This document shows, one piece after another, positions 33,518 to 45,606 of a stretch of DNA of 64,000 bases. The position numbers and the translations under genes are program-made. Below the pieces are notes generated by a model, which saw nothing but the letters and a program-made list of their open reading frames with translations, had not been told where the DNA came from and did not search any database. Numbering within the stretch: position 1 is the first letter of the stretch; each line of letters opens with the position of its first letter. This stretch comes from Taxawa tesnikishii (nom. ined.) (lineage: Eukaryota > Ascomycota > Dothideomycetes > Dothideales): the NCBI GenBank assembly GCA_030247885.1, contig JAPDRO010000002.1, forward strand, positions 1,240,001 through 1,304,000, written 5' to 3'.

Positions 33518-34742
33518 ATGTCCGTGTCGGAACGCTCTCCGAAACGACAGCGCGGCGAAGGCTCTTTCTCGCCGGCATCACCTCCATATCATCTCACAAA
33601 GCAAGACGTCCAGACAAAGCCGTTTGTCTCACACCCTCAGACGCCCCCATCACCTTCGCATATGTCGTCGGCGACATACCATGGCTCTCCCCAGTACCAC
33701 CAGGCGTTCCCGACACCCCCTTCAACCGCAGGACTTTCAAATCACATGCCCAACTCTTCACTGAGAGGCAGTGTTGAGCCGGCCGGAAATCCACAAAACA
33801 CTTCGCAAAACACACCGGTATCAATAGTCAGGGACGGCGATATGGACGTACACATGCAACACGGGACAGACGCTAGCGCAAGAGAAGACACTGTTATGAT
33901 CGACGCGCACGACTACAGACGCAGTGACCACGAGCGGGAAGGGGAGCAAGAAGGCGGCACGGGCTCGCAAAGCAGCGCGCGTCGTTCAGAGCCACTACAG
34001 TTATTATTGCAAATGCGTAAGGCACCCAAACCCGACCTCTGCATACCGCAAAACACCCCCACCTTTTGCTGTTGTGCTTGGTTAACATAGCCCTTTTGCC
34101 CGTATAGCGCATCCTGCGTCAAGACCGCACCCGTCGCAAAACCTGCAATCTCTCTACGGACTCGACGCCATCGCATCGACAGTCGTGCGCCGCGACCTCG
34201 TGACCGGCGAGAAGATCAACAAGCTGCGAAAGTCATACGAAGGCAAGGCGAAGAACCTGGGCCTACCGGGGCGCAACAAGCCGACCACGATCCCGGGCGA
34301 GCTGACGGGCTTCCTCGAGTGGCCATCGGAGATGTGGGCCGATCAGCGCGCCGAACCGATCAAGCAAACGACCGACGACGTCCTCGCGAAACTGGACCGC
34401 GCCTTGGCCATGGCGCCCGGCCGCTTGCCGACCGAGGAGCATAATTCGTGGAAGAGCTATCTGGGGATCGAAGACGGGCCTGCTGCTGCCGCCGGAAAGG
34501 GAACGCCGAGTCTGGCGCCGACGAAGAACGCCGCGCAGATGCTCAAGAATAACGCCTCGATGCGCGCGTCTGCGCCTGCGTCGCCGCGTGCGGCCATCGC
34601 GAGACCGGACCGTGCCAACAAGAAGCGTCGATACGATGATAGCAGTTTTGAAGGGTACCGGGAAGAGGACGACGGATACTCGACCGGTGGGCTGGACGAC
34701 ATGCGGGTTTCGGGGAGCAAGAAGCGGAAGAAAGTGAGTTGA
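33518..34742 (+). CDS. MED19: Mediator complex subunit 19 (Rox3)
   Basis: Exon 1 (33518-34016) and exon 2 (34108-34742), separated by a 91-base intron with a GTTAACAT branch-like site, give 377 residues. The N-terminal 160 residues are disordered (MSVSERSPKRQRGEGSF, Pro/Ser-rich). The Rox3 domain begins at the join (HPSQNLQSLYGLDAIASTV) and continues VTGEKINKLRKSYEGKAKNL and LTGFLEWPSEMW, all diagnostic. The C-terminus is basic with two likely nuclear signals (NKKRRY, KKRKKVS). Med19 sits in the Mediator middle/head interface and transmits activator signals to RNA polymerase II. An upstream in-frame ATG at 33398 gives no family sequence and is left out. Confidence 0.92.
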
Positions 34743-35790
34743 ATCCCAGTGTAGTGTGCAATTTTCTCGCTCGGCTTCGACGGAATCGAGTGAGCAGACT
34801 GCAAGCGGGGGGGTTTTTTTGGTTTCTCGCTGCTGTTTCAAGAACCATTTTCTGACAAGTGATCTTTCTCTCCTCTCAATAGGAGTTGATAGGCAACTCT
34901 CCCAGCTCCGACTTCTCGCATCCTGGAAACGGCATCCGGGCATAAGGAGGAGCTCACAGCAGCTTTGTCGTCTCCCTGCGGTCAAACACTTCTATTTTTC
35001 CACACTTCGCCTTGCCTGTACCAAAATTGCACCCGAGCCCCCTTGGGATACCGGACCGTCATCCCGCTGTGGGATGTTTTTTTCTCGTTCCGCAGGGGAT
35101 ACCTCAAGTTTACGCGCTCTCGTCTAGGCGTCTCCATCAGCGCCGCTTTCACTGTATGATCTTTTCTCTCTTTCGAGTTTTTTTTCTGCTTTTCTTTTTC
35201 GGGGTCGCACGGGGATGTTGCGATACGGGGAGCCAAACGTAAAGGGGAGGGAGGGAGGGAGGGAGGGAGGGAGGGAGGGAGGGAAGGAACGACTCTCCAC
35301 GTCGGCGCAAACAGCACGTATACCACGGGAGGGCAAATTGTGTTTTCGAGCTGGGGTTTTTCCAGCAAACCATAGAAAGAAAAAGGGGTTGAACCCATCC
35401 GCGATTCGGGTTCCCGCGGGACGAGTTGCGTAGCTCTAGCAGTATAGAGCGCGTTCGAACGAAGAAATGAAAACAGTTCAAAAAAAAAGAGAAACACGTT
35501 CGTTGCGAGGATTTTCGTGGGTATTGTTTGCTCGCTATGGAAACAACTCTAAGCATGCCGTGGCCGGCTTTTCCCAACATTATAAGCCCATGGAGAGATG
35601 CAAACCCCCCACGTCGGCTATGAACCAACAACAACGAGAAGCAGAGAGCTGCAACGGGTTCCAGACATTATGCCCTGTTGACCAAACCCAGCCCCGTTCT
35701 TCGCAAAGCCTCCACACCCTACTGCCCCGTTTCTCACACCAGGAATGATAAACAAGGAATGGGAGAAGAAGAGAAAAAGGACAAAACCTC
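34743..35790. other. Convergent spacer with a G-quadruplex-prone repeat
   Basis: Lies between the 3' ends of MED19 and a bHLH gene. It contains T-rich tracts (about 35078-35210) and the (GGGA)n repeat listed separately; no gene. Confidence 0.55.
35244..35285. repeat. (GGGA)n tetranucleotide tract
   Basis: About ten GGG runs separated by single A on the + strand. Single-base loops make this a very strong predicted G-quadruplex former. It lies in a spacer between convergent genes. Confidence 0.9.
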
Positions 35791-37306
35791 TCAGCCAAGC
35801 AGATCCAGCGCACTCACACCCCTCTTCCTCTCCCTCTCCCTCTCCCTCCCCTCTCCCTCCCCTCTCCCTGGAGCCGGAGCGGCTAGCACCGACGGCACGA
35901 GCCGCATCGGCTCCACCATCCACACGCCGATGATCCTGGTTCAGCATCAAGAGCGCGGCCATAGCCTCGTGGTCCTTGTGCGCCTCGTCCCTGCTGGCCC
36001 TGCCGTCGACGGGTTTGAGCGCCGGGCTCGTCAGCGCGAACCGGTCGCCGTTGAGGTTGCTAGTGGCGCTGGTGGAGTGGGAGAGCGCGGGGCCGAAGAA
36101 GGGAGATGTGGTCGTTGAGTGCAGGTACGGTGAGAAGGAGGCGCCGGTGGTGGTGGTGGTGGTGGTGGAAGAGGAGGCGGAGTAGTGCCGGTGTCGCGCT
36201 GTGTAGTTGGGGTGCTGCGGCTGCGAGGAGAACGATGGCTGGTGTTGTTGCTGTTGTGTGGGTTGAGAGTGCCCGGTCAGTAGAGGGGAAGGAATGGGAG
36301 TCGTGGAAGTGAGATAGGCGATCGACGGGAGCGAGATCGTAGAGGGCCGCGGATGCAGCGTTGAGGGTGTGTTGCTGGAGGGAGTGTCGTGCGCGTCGGA
36401 CATTTCTTGGTCCGAGTCCTCTTCTACGACGTCGTCCTGCAGCTGTGCGGATGGAAGGGAGTTGGAGGGTCGATGCTGGGTTTGCGAGTGCGTTGTTGAT
36501 GGTCGCGTGCTGGATGTGGCGGGTTTACCGTTGCTGTTGTTGCTCGATTTCAAGTCCGTGATGCAACGCTCCAGGTAGCGGAGGTAGTCTATACTTGCCT
36601 GTTCGTCGTCAGCGCTGCATCTACCACCTTAGCTTTCCCTCTCCTCCTCCACCTCACCGGGCAACTCCCGTGTCCTTCACTCCCTTCACTGGCTCAGTAA
36701 CGCCGTCAGGTAGAACAAGACGTACCTGCAGTATAGCAAGCTTATGCATCTCCTGCCCCCTACACGCCGGGATCAAATCTTTCAACACACCAAACTCCTC
36801 ATTCATCTTACTCCTCCTCCGTCTCTCAATCAGGCTATGCGCCGTCTTACGCGCGATCTTGCGTCCCGCCGCCGTCGTACCCTCCTTGCTCCCTCTCTTC
36901 CCCTGCCACTCTTTCCCGTCGTGACTGCTGGTGTCGCTTCCACAGCCTGACCGGCCTGCTCCTCTGCGGGCCCCGCTTTCGGTTTCATGTGGATTATCTT
37001 GCGCGACCTGGTGGGCGGAGGAGGAAGCGTGAAGGTGTCGTCTGACTGTTTCGCGCGCGACTGTGCAGCAGACGATTTCCGAGTGCTCGTAGCAGGCGAT
37101 GTCGGCGAAACGGGCCTGTATGAGGAGTCGGAGCCATTGCTGGACGGGGTTGAGGATGCTGTCCGGTCGCTGGTGGCATCGACGTATGCGGAAGGGGGCA
37201 GGCTGAGGGCTGGCGCCAGGGAGACCAGCTTGTCCTTGCCCCGTATGTCGGTCGATGAAGCTGGCGTTGGCGGTAGGTTGCCAGGCGGCATTGTGGGCGA
37301 TGTCAC
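35791..37306 (-). CDS. bHLH transcription factor (short-loop type), frame interrupted twice
   Basis: Exon 1 (36726-37306) and exon 2 (35791-36598), with a 127-base intron, give about 462 residues. The N-terminus is Ser/Pro-rich. The basic-helix region reads ARKTAHSLIERRRRSKMNEE, helix 1 FGVLKDLIPACRG, and the intron cuts helix 2 (HKLAILQ then ASIDYLRYLERCI). Exon 2 is low in complexity, with Ser, Gln and Thr runs, and ends RGVSALDLLG. One missing base in a C4 run (36900-36903) separates the N-terminus from the bHLH, and one extra base in the GGGAGA-type purine repeat near 35830-35875 separates the body from the C-terminal GVSALDLL motif. The family regulates E-box genes; the specific target is unknown. 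Confidence 0.85.
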
Positions 37307-39310
37307 GAAATGGGAACTGTGTGGAGGGAGGCTAGGGTGGTGTTGCTCTCAGGCTCTGTCCAGTGTGTCTCAAGTGGGCAGGCGTGAGGGATCCTCTCGA
37401 TGTAGGATGCGATTGCGAGCGGCTCGCTCAGATGCGAGGTGCTACGATAGGAGTGAAAAGGACGAGAGAGAGATGTAAAGCACGATAGTAACGGAAAGGA
37501 CGAGAGAGATGTAAAGGAAAGGAAAGAAAAGGAAAGAGAAGAGAAGAGAAGAGAAGAGAGCTGCCTCTCCCTCACGAGACGAGAGTAACTTACCCAAGCA
37601 GACTCTGGCCTTGAATTCCCATCGTATCAGACCCTCAGTCACTGGCACGAGCTGGTGGGATGCGTGTCTGATCGCGTGCTCCCTACCTGTCGCTCCCGTG
37701 TGTCGTGCGCGCATGCACGGCCTTCATTGGCTGCCCACCGAGCACGGACTGGAGATGTTGGAGACCCCGACCCCTCAACATCCCACCTCGGACCCTGCAA
37801 AAGCACCCGAATCCTCAGATCCCTTGTCTGCTGTACAAGAACCCTCGCCTTGCCCCTATGCGCACGTGCAGCTCTTCGTTCGTCGCAGTCTCTCTGGCAG
37901 GATGCGCTGGGCACGTTTAACGGATGCGCGGTTTTGACCGTAGTCCTGCTGGACGTCGCCATCCCTTTTTTGCATAGCCAGTACGCGCCCTGTCTCCATT
38001 CCATGCACGTATCGGGAGCACACAGCGCAGCCCGCGTCTACCCGCCCGAGCCGCTGTTTCTTTGGGTGCCACATATCGAGGGGGCGAGCCGATCCGGGAG
38101 AGACCTGAAAGCAGAGTGCAAGGAATTGGACTTGACCTGCATCTGAGCGAGCAGATGTTATCCGCGTGAACTACACCATCGCCGTCAAACACACGTTTTC
38201 TACCAACAGCTTCCCACTAGTGTTCCATGCGCTCCGTGTCCCAAAGCGGTTCTCGCGTCGCGGCTCGCTCTTGTGTACAGTACAGTTGGAGAACATGCTT
38301 AGCAGCAACAATGTCTCCGTCTCGACCGACATGCAGCAACACCAACGTGCGATGGCGGATGAAAGGGCCCAGAGCGAGCGAAGTTGAATCCACAAACAAT
38401 TCTACCCTATGGATTGGCGAGACGCAACGCACTCGGATTTCCTTCCATCGCTGTCCAGATCTTCAGCTTATTGCGGGCGAGATTACTTCACTGGCTTGAT
38501 GGGTTTGGGCGACACATGATAGCAGCATCGAATGAGGTCCGAGTAGGAACATGAATTGGGTTATGCAGGATAGATTGTGTTGGGAAATTGGTATCGTGAC
38601 TATGCAGCTCGCCCGCCAGCCCGTGGCAGCGACATCCAAGGAAACAAAGGAAGAAAGAGACAATCCCTGATAATGAGATGTACATGCATGCTAGTTAGAA
38701 AAAGGGGTATGAGATACTTGACAACCCGATTGTAATGGCAAACACCCCAAAAACATCATCAAGATGTGCGTCGTCTCCGGTGACCTCCCGTCGTACTCGT
38801 CCATTAAGGGATGTCATCGGTACGGCCCTTCCACACGACCACGACTCCGCAAGCGCCAAAGAACTCCGCAAGTGGCATGTGGATGAAAAACCCGAACGTG
38901 ATGCCTATTGAACGCCGAGAGGAACAAACGAATGACTGTTAGGCCGATGGTATCATTGGTAAATGAGATCCGTCACTGAACGCCGAGGTAAAACCAAAGA
39001 AGCATCAGAATGGTAGTGGTGGGAGTGGAGATGTGTTCTGCCGAATGCAGGTAGATGTTCATCCATTTCGACAGTTGAACCAAGCGAGAAAGCGTACGTC
39101 TACTGCTATTCCGCTTCCGTCGACTCGAACGCAGGGCTCAGGCGCTAAATGTAAAGAGATGTGACAAGGTTATTGATGTTGCTGAAGCGGCGTCGGTGGT
39201 GGTGTGGGCGCGCGGAGGAAGCTCCGTCGGAGTGTGTGTAACCGCGTCCGACAAGCCACACCCGCGCAACACGATCAATGACGCGAACATGCCGCGGTGT
39301 GGTCTTTGGG
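37307..39310. other. Long spacer between two bHLH genes
   Basis: No supported gene. A purine tract (AAAGG/AGAAG repeats) at about 37494-37561 lies just upstream of the first bHLH gene and may be part of its promoter or leader. The last kilobase is probably the 3' region of the second bHLH gene. Confidence 0.5.
37494..37561. repeat. Purine-rich simple tract (GGAAA / AGAAG)n
   Basis: Nearly unbroken purines on the + strand, ending with about five copies of GAAGA. It is in the probable promoter of the bHLH gene transcribed leftward from 37306. Confidence 0.75.
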
Positions 39311-41233
39311 CTATTGGAGCTCAAGATCGAACTCGTCCTCTTCCTTGAAACCGCCGTTGCTGGTCTGGTGCTGCCAGAACTGCTGTTGGCCGCTGTTCAT
39401 GCCGCTGCTGCCGCTCTGAAAGCCGGGGCTAAGTCCACCGTTTCCGTAGCTACCGTTCATCGCGCCCTCTTGTTGCGAGACGGGATCTCCAGCCACGTTG
39501 GTAAAGCCTGGAACCCTCAGGCCCGTACCGTGCGCACGGCTGTAGTTTGCGATGGATCCGTTTGCTTCGTTCCTCTGCACCACTTCGAAGATCTCACTGC
39601 GCATGCGCTTTTCCTCTTCGCTGCGCTCGAAAGGCCAGACACCGCCGAGTGAGCGAACAAGCTCCTCCAGCTGGGCCTCCTGCTCTAGCTTCATCTTCAC
39701 CATCCATGTCATATCGCGGGCCCATGAAACACTGCTATTGAGGATGTCGCCCTTGTTCGGGCCTTTGTCTTCCTTGCTTTCGGTTGGAAAACCTGTTGTG
39801 ATGCTGCCTGCACCAGCAGCTCTCCGGCCATTGCCACCCGCGAGGAGAGATGTGGCATGCGGTGGTGAGATGCCGGTGGCGGCGATGGTTGGAGATAGCG
39901 GGGAATTGGTCTGTAGATGCTTGCGAACCTTCTCATCTTCAAGTCTGTGGTGTGGCACCAAGCCCGCGAGATCCTGTATCCGCTCGTTGATATTGTCACG
40001 TCTTCTCCGCTCAACCATGTTGTGTGACTCTCTGCGCCGCCTGCGCTTAGCTTCTTGTTGCTGGTAGGAGCTACCGTTGGTGCCAGGCTCCATCTTAGCT
40101 GGCAGTGAGGATGCAATTTTGCTAGGATTGGACTTCAGAACCTCTGAAATCTGAGCGTGGTGCATCTGGTTGTCGGCAGGTGAAGCAAAGGGAGAACCTC
40201 CATTCCACGAGCTCGCGCTCGGTGTGCCGTCCCAGTTGTTTGACAAGCTCGCAGAGTGTCTGTGGAGATGCTGAACACCAGGCGCGGGGAACTCCGGCTC
40301 ACCGAGCTGAAGGCCACCGATACCCGGAGTATTTGGCGTGGCGGGGCTGCGCGAGTCAGAAATCTTTCTTTCCATGTTATGCATGTGCTGCGCTCGTGAT
40401 TGCGGATTGACGAAACCGGCTTGAGTCGGCACAGAGAAGGGCTGCTGCTGTTGACCGTTCATTGGTCGAAACTGACCGTAATTGAACTCGTTAACAAACG
40501 GTGACTGAATAGGCGCTCCTTCTGGTGTGCTGGAATAGATGCTGTTTACGGTGTGACTCATGGACATGGGAATGCCGTTCATGCCATTGCTGCCGTTGAA
40601 ATAGTTGGACTGATGGTTCATGGTGTTTACGTCACCAAAGTGCTGTCCCTGACCGAAGTTGTGCTGGCCGTGGCCGTTGTCCATGTCCAGGCCGTCCAAC
40701 AGCTCATCATCCGCGATGCCGGAGTTACCCATGACAAAGCTGGACGACATGTTCTGAGAGCCAAAGCTTTGCTGGAAGCCGTTGCCGTTCATTAGATGTG
40801 AGGGGTCCACGTTGCCAAAGTGGTTCTGTTGCGGACCCATGCTGAATCCGTTCTGTTGTTGGTTTGGTGTAAACTGGCTGGGGTTGAAGTGGTAGTCGTT
40901 GGGCTCCGGCTTGATGAAAGGAGAGCCGGCGCCAACCATGTTGTTCGGAGCGAACTTCTCGTAGTGGTCTTCGAATTGGAATTCGAATGGAGAATCGTGT
41001 TTTTCGCTGAATTGGTCTTCTTGGTTATCGAAAGGCGGGAACTCAGTGAGTATGGTATCAGCTGTGAGTCGAGAGATCAGCAATGCATTCCTAGCAGCCA
41101 TTGGAATAGCAAAAAGCGCGTGAAGGTCAGGAAAGCATAGGTCGGAGGTGCTGAAAGGTGTAAAGCCGACGCTTTCCGCTGGCAGGTGTGCCACACTCAC
41201 TGCCATGGACAGAACTTGAAAAGATATACGCAC
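39311..41233 (-). CDS. bHLH transcription factor with long loop (Rtg3/MITF-like)
   Basis: A 640-residue frame. The first 380 residues are Asn/Gln/Gly/Met-rich and disordered, with an acidic patch (FPPFDNQEDQF) that could activate transcription. The bHLH starts with the basic region RRRRRESHNMVERRRRDNIN and helix 1 (ERIQDLAGLVP). The loop is very long, about 65 residues (including TNSPLSPTIAATGISPP), before helix 2 (NKGDILNSSVSWARDMTWM). A leucine-zipper-like stretch follows (KLEQEAQLEELVRSL). The organisation recalls Rtg3 and the fungal MITF/SREBP-like group binding E-boxes. The first 45 residues look like translated leader, so the true start may be internal or reached by an unseen intron. 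Confidence 0.82.
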   Translation of the reverse strand: MRISFQVLSMAVSVAHLPAESVGFTPFSTSDLCFPDLHALFAIPMAARNALLISRLTADTILTEFPPFDNQEDQFSEKHDSPFEFQFEDHYEKFAPNNMVGAGSPFIKPEPNDYHFNPSQFTPNQQQNGFSMGPQQNHFGNVDPSHLMNGNGFQQSFGSQNMSSSFVMGNSGIADDELLDGLDMDNGHGQHNFGQGQHFGDVNTMNHQSNYFNGSNGMNGIPMSMSHTVNSIYSSTPEGAPIQSPFVNEFNYGQFRPMNGQQQQPFSVPTQAGFVNPQSRAQHMHNMERKISDSRSPATPNTPGIGGLQLGEPEFPAPGVQHLHRHSASLSNNWDGTPSASSWNGGSPFASPADNQMHHAQISEVLKSNPSKIASSLPAKMEPGTNGSSYQQQEAKRRRRRESHNMVERRRRDNINERIQDLAGLVPHHRLEDEKVRKHLQTNSPLSPTIAATGISPPHATSLLAGGNGRRAAGAGSITTGFPTESKEDKGPNKGDILNSSVSWARDMTWMVKMKLEQEAQLEELVRSLGGVWPFERSEEEKRMRSEIFEVVQRNEANGSIANYSRAHGTGLRVPGFTNVAGDPVSQQEGAMNGSYGNGGLSPGFQSGSSGMNSGQQQFWQHQTSNGGFKEEDEFDLELQ

Positions 41234-43990
41234 ATTCTATAGGCATTACTTGTCGTATCCGCAAAACAAGGAATGAGGTGTCGATGCCTTCAACTCTTAA
41301 CGTTCGGGACGTGCCTCGGTTGTATGCAAAATGGTTTGCTCAATCGTTCTTGAGTCCTGGTCAAATCGCAACGGGGGTCCGCTAGCCAATCGGATGTGAT
41401 ATCCACTGGTGAGATGTACCGACAGCGTGGCACTGCAGATACGAGTAGATGTTGTAAGTGGCTGACGTGAGGTGGAACTCGAGAGGAGGACTGTAGGGGA
41501 GAAGGACTGGTGTGGATGTGTAGGGTGTTTATTTGCGGCGTCCTATTGTGCGAAAGTATTGTCAGCAAAATGGTTCAAGGTGAATAGAAGTCCCAGTCGG
41601 CTCAGCGCAATTACGGGTAGGGCAAGCCGCAGGAAGACGGATAGAGAGCCGCTAGTAGCCGCCAAATGCAGATAGACGAGAGTTCGCATGAATGTGCTCG
41701 TGGAAGTAGTAGGACAGAAGATGGAGAAGCGAAGCGGTCAAGCGGACGTTGCACGAACTCCTGTCAAAAGGAACGCGTCTGGTGGGAGGGATCCCCGAGC
41801 CCTCAGCTCGACGTGACACCAGACTACAGAGACCTCAAACGGATACTCAGGCGGGAAAATGTACCAAAGCGACCGCACATGGACAGATGACGAACATGCG
41901 AGTCACTCACCTTGCGGTTCCAGGGTTCAGTTTCAGCGTACGCCTGACTGCAAGTCCTAGCAAAGAATCCAAGCGACCGACTGGGAGGCAGTGACGGGTT
42001 GAGCGGGCGGCTGGCTGTCTTGGTGGTTGTAGGATCCCGGAGCGGGAGAAGAGTCCAAAGCAGAAGGGCGGAATGACGAGTGAGACGGGGGCGCTGTTTT
42101 AAAGCTCGAGGCAAACAGTGCAGTGACGGCACCAGCAGCTGGAGGCTGACCCTCGAAAGCGCTTAACCGCGGCGCCCAACCAAGAGAGCAGGCGTAAGGA
42201 GGGGTGCGTTGTGCGACAGTGGGATGTTGATGTTCAGAGTGCGTTATGGCGGGGGACAGGTGGATGAAGACTGGAGGATCTCGGATGTGGCCGAGAATGC
42301 GGGCGTGCCAAGCGTCGAAAGCGCAAGACAGGAGGTGTCCTGTCCGTGGGCGCTCGCGAGGCGGTGTGTGGGTCTAGATGTATGTGATTGAGAACGGCGA
42401 CCTCCTGAGGAAGGCGAAGGAGGACGGCGGTGGAGGAGGGTTTGAGTGTGTGTAGACAGGCAGCGGATGCAGCGTGCCAACGGCGTTTGAATTGAGAATT
42501 GACCTGACTCCTTCGCGAACGCTTTCTTCTCCAGATTCTTTGGCCAAGGCTGGCGGTCAAGGAGACGCTAAAAGTGGGCTGTCGACCGGCGAATGAGAGC
42601 GCAAGACGTCCTACGCGCGGTGGCGGTCCCGGAACGATGTGGATATCGGGAAAGTATCGTCTCCGGATGAATGTGTTATCACCTCGCGAGCAGCGTCGGA
42701 CTGAGCACAGGTATAGGACAGCAGAACAGGCCGAGGGTGACACGACGAGGGCGAGCCAAGACGGATCAGGTGGGTGAGGGAGTACCGTGGGTATGTCAGA
42801 TCAGGGATGACAGTGCCTGGGGCGGGTGACGGGCAGCAGCAGGAATAGAGTACGATCACGGCAGACGGCGAGAATTGTTGTTTCCCAAGACGAAGCAGAG
42901 CGCGGGAGGGCGTCTTGATTTATCCCGTTACGGACGCGTCTCCTAAACGTGGCCCTCACCGTAAAGGAGGGCAGAAGGATGACGGCTACAGTCCTGCTCG
43001 CTCTGTTCGGTCTCAGGCTAATGCCATGCTGCAAGTCGGCAACCTGACAGAGTGACTCAATGTACTGCGACCTGGTGCAGGCAGACCATTACCATTCTTG
43101 ATGCCCCGCGACCCGCTCTGTTGGAAGTGCTCATAACGGGATTGCTTGTACACTTTTAGTGTTTGCCTCAAAGGCCCTCGTTATCCACTCCGAGACAAGC
43201 GCTGCGCCACACCAAGATCGTGCGCGTCTCTGCTGGAGTGGAGGTGCGATTGTAAGACAGCAGGTCAAAGGACACCGGGAATCGCAACTTGGACGGGCTC
43301 GAGCGAGCGACACATTCCTGATGCTACCACCCTCTGACAGTAGTTTGCTCGTGCCTCTTGTCTCCGCAGCCAATTACCGCGCCGAGTCGCAGCACCTCGG
43401 TCGCTGTCCGTCTCTCAGACGTCGCAAACGTGTACGCACACCGGGTTGTAGAATGTAGCTGTCAAGCGTACCTTGAGGTACCCTTGGATCGTTCACGGCA
43501 CCCTTTGTCTCGCACTCGATCAAATCACAAGCCAGACGGGCTCACCCTGGCCGTCTGGAAACCCTGCTCGACTCTGCCCACATATCCTGTCATTGGTCGT
43601 TTCCTTGGTGAAGATCATCTGCACCCTGCATGAAATCTCCCGGTGCTTTAGAGTACCCGCGCTCGCAGCTGGGCCCGAAACTACGACTCGCTACTTCGCT
43701 CTACAGCTTGCTTGCTTGCTTTCGCCTAGCCGTCCGATTGTTCCCACCACCATCTCCATCACCAAAAAAGGAACACAAACTCGGTAGGCGCATCCTGCTC
43801 CGACGGCCAAACAAAGGACCAGACTTTGTCAATCTGATCGCTGAGGCACTCTCGGCATCTGATACCCTCCCAATCGGCAGCAGCGGCTACAGCCCCGAGC
43901 AACACCCACGCATCCTCGTGCGAATAGGCAGCACTCCAGCACAAGTGCATCCCGAATCTCTCCTCCAAGCCTCATCTTCCCGCCAGCAAC
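41234..43990. other. 2.7-kb gene-free stretch upstream of two divergent genes
   Basis: No open frame with protein character on either strand. It separates the leftward bHLH gene from rightward SFT2, so it should contain both promoters, and probably a long spliced leader for the bHLH gene. Regions around 42200-42800 are GC-rich. Confidence 0.5.
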
Positions 43991-45606
43991 ATGGCATCCT
44001 CGTCCTTCAGAGATTCGATGAACTCCCTAGGCTGGAGCCGCCGTGACCCTGCCGTGCCCGCCAGCAGAGACTCGAGCTCGAATCCCCTCCTTGGCAAGCT
44101 ACAATCGCTGAATCCGTTCGGTCAGGGTGGAGTCAGGCTGCCGTTATACGAGAACGAGGCGCCTGGGGCGCCATTGCCGGCGCGGACACGCCGAGAGGAA
44201 GAGGAAGGGTGGTTTGCGCGTACGTGTTTTCCCAGTTTGCCCATCCAGTCTACACAATGCGCATGGCCCTAGGGGAGGGAGGCCTGCGCCGGAGGAGATA
44301 CGCTAGGAGACGCGGCCAAACGCCCTTCACGCAAGACATCGCGCACGAGTGGGACTGGACAACGACTGTGATCAAGTTCTGGGACCTGCAGCCTGCTGCA
44401 CGCTGCGTGAGGCTTGCATATCCTGCTACATTCGTCCCCGCCCAGACAAAGAAGGCGCGGACCCGGGTGCCGGTTGCTCATCTGCTAACATCTCCTAGTG
44501 AGTCGCTGGGACCGTCTTCTGATGTTCGGAGCACTCAACCTCGCTGCACTCGCTTGCTTTGTTATCTGCTTCACCCTACTCCCCGTTCTAACGCTTCGGC
44601 CGAGGAAGTTTGCCATCCTGTACGTATACTTTCCTCTACCGCTCTTACACAACTCGCGTCTTTGCTTCGCAGATGAGGGTGTCCGCACCACTCATCTAAG
44701 CAGGATCAGCGCGTCATCATCGTCTAGCTCTATATCCGCTATCCCCTCACTGCCACGCGCTGCGCTGCGCTGAACGGGGCGATCCTCGCCACCCGCTCTC
44801 CGCATCCGTCGGGTCAAGGTTGTGGTCATGCGGCTGTTCCCATCCCTGCCTTAGTTTCCGGAGCTGCGGTCAACTATAGACTAGCGTCCATAAATCTTGC
44901 TTTGTCGCCACACATGCTCATTCAAGACGGCGCTATCATTCCTGTCATGTTTCGAAGCCTATCTCATCGTCCAATCGGTGCTCTCGGGGTCTCGCATAAG
45001 GACAATGACTGATGTCGATGCAATCAGATGGTCGATGGCCTCAGCCCTTTTTCTCAGCAGCTGGGCTGTGATGATGGGTCCAATGCAGTATGGTGAGTGC
45101 CATGCTCTCCTTCTCTCATACCCGTCCGATCCGTGTGGCGGATCGTCCGAAAACTTGATTGACACGCTCTGTAGCAAAACATCTGTTATCCACGGAACGA
45201 TTGCCGTTCAGTGCGACATACTTTTCATCGATTGCCCTCACTTTATACTTTGCTGTCGGGGTAAGCTTCAACCCTCTCTACCATGGGTCTCTTTGCTTCT
45301 TTGTCGCTGCGCCTCAGCCCGTTCAGATGGGCTGGCTTTGCTACTTTGCAATGCTCTGCTGCAGCGCGTTAGCATGCCATGTCTTGGGGACGATACCGCT
45401 TGGAAGATTACGTGAGTCTTCTAGCGATGGCTCTAAGCTAACCCCTGCAATAGCTCCGCAGCACCCTGCTGACCCTTCTGTCCGCCATTATACAGCTCGT
45501 CTGCTTGGTGTGGTATCTGGTCAGTTATTTCCCCATGGGCTCCACAGGCTTGCGCTTCGCCGCCAGGTTTGGCGGCAGCAGGGTCGCCGCTTGGATGAAT
45601 GGGTAG
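43991..45606 (+). CDS. SFT2: Sft2-like vesicle transport protein
   Basis: Five exons (43991-44219, 44499-44619, 45028-45092, 45175-45260, 45454-45606) give 217 residues. The cytosolic N-terminus (SFRDSMNSLGWSRRD) is followed by four membrane helices: LLMFGALNLAALACFVICF, ILWSMASALFLSSWAVMMG, YFSSIALTLYFAVG and LLTLLSAIIQLVCLVWYLV, then the family ending YFPMGSTGLRF. Sft2 acts in fusion of endosome-derived vesicles with the Golgi, alongside the SNARE Sed5. The introns are unusually long for this window (279, 408, 82 and 193 bases). All joins preserve phase and family sequence. Confidence 0.92.

Noticed and set aside
35149-35634. Frames with Pro/Ser repeats through the (GGGA)n tract
   Set aside because: Created by the simple repeat; no family character.
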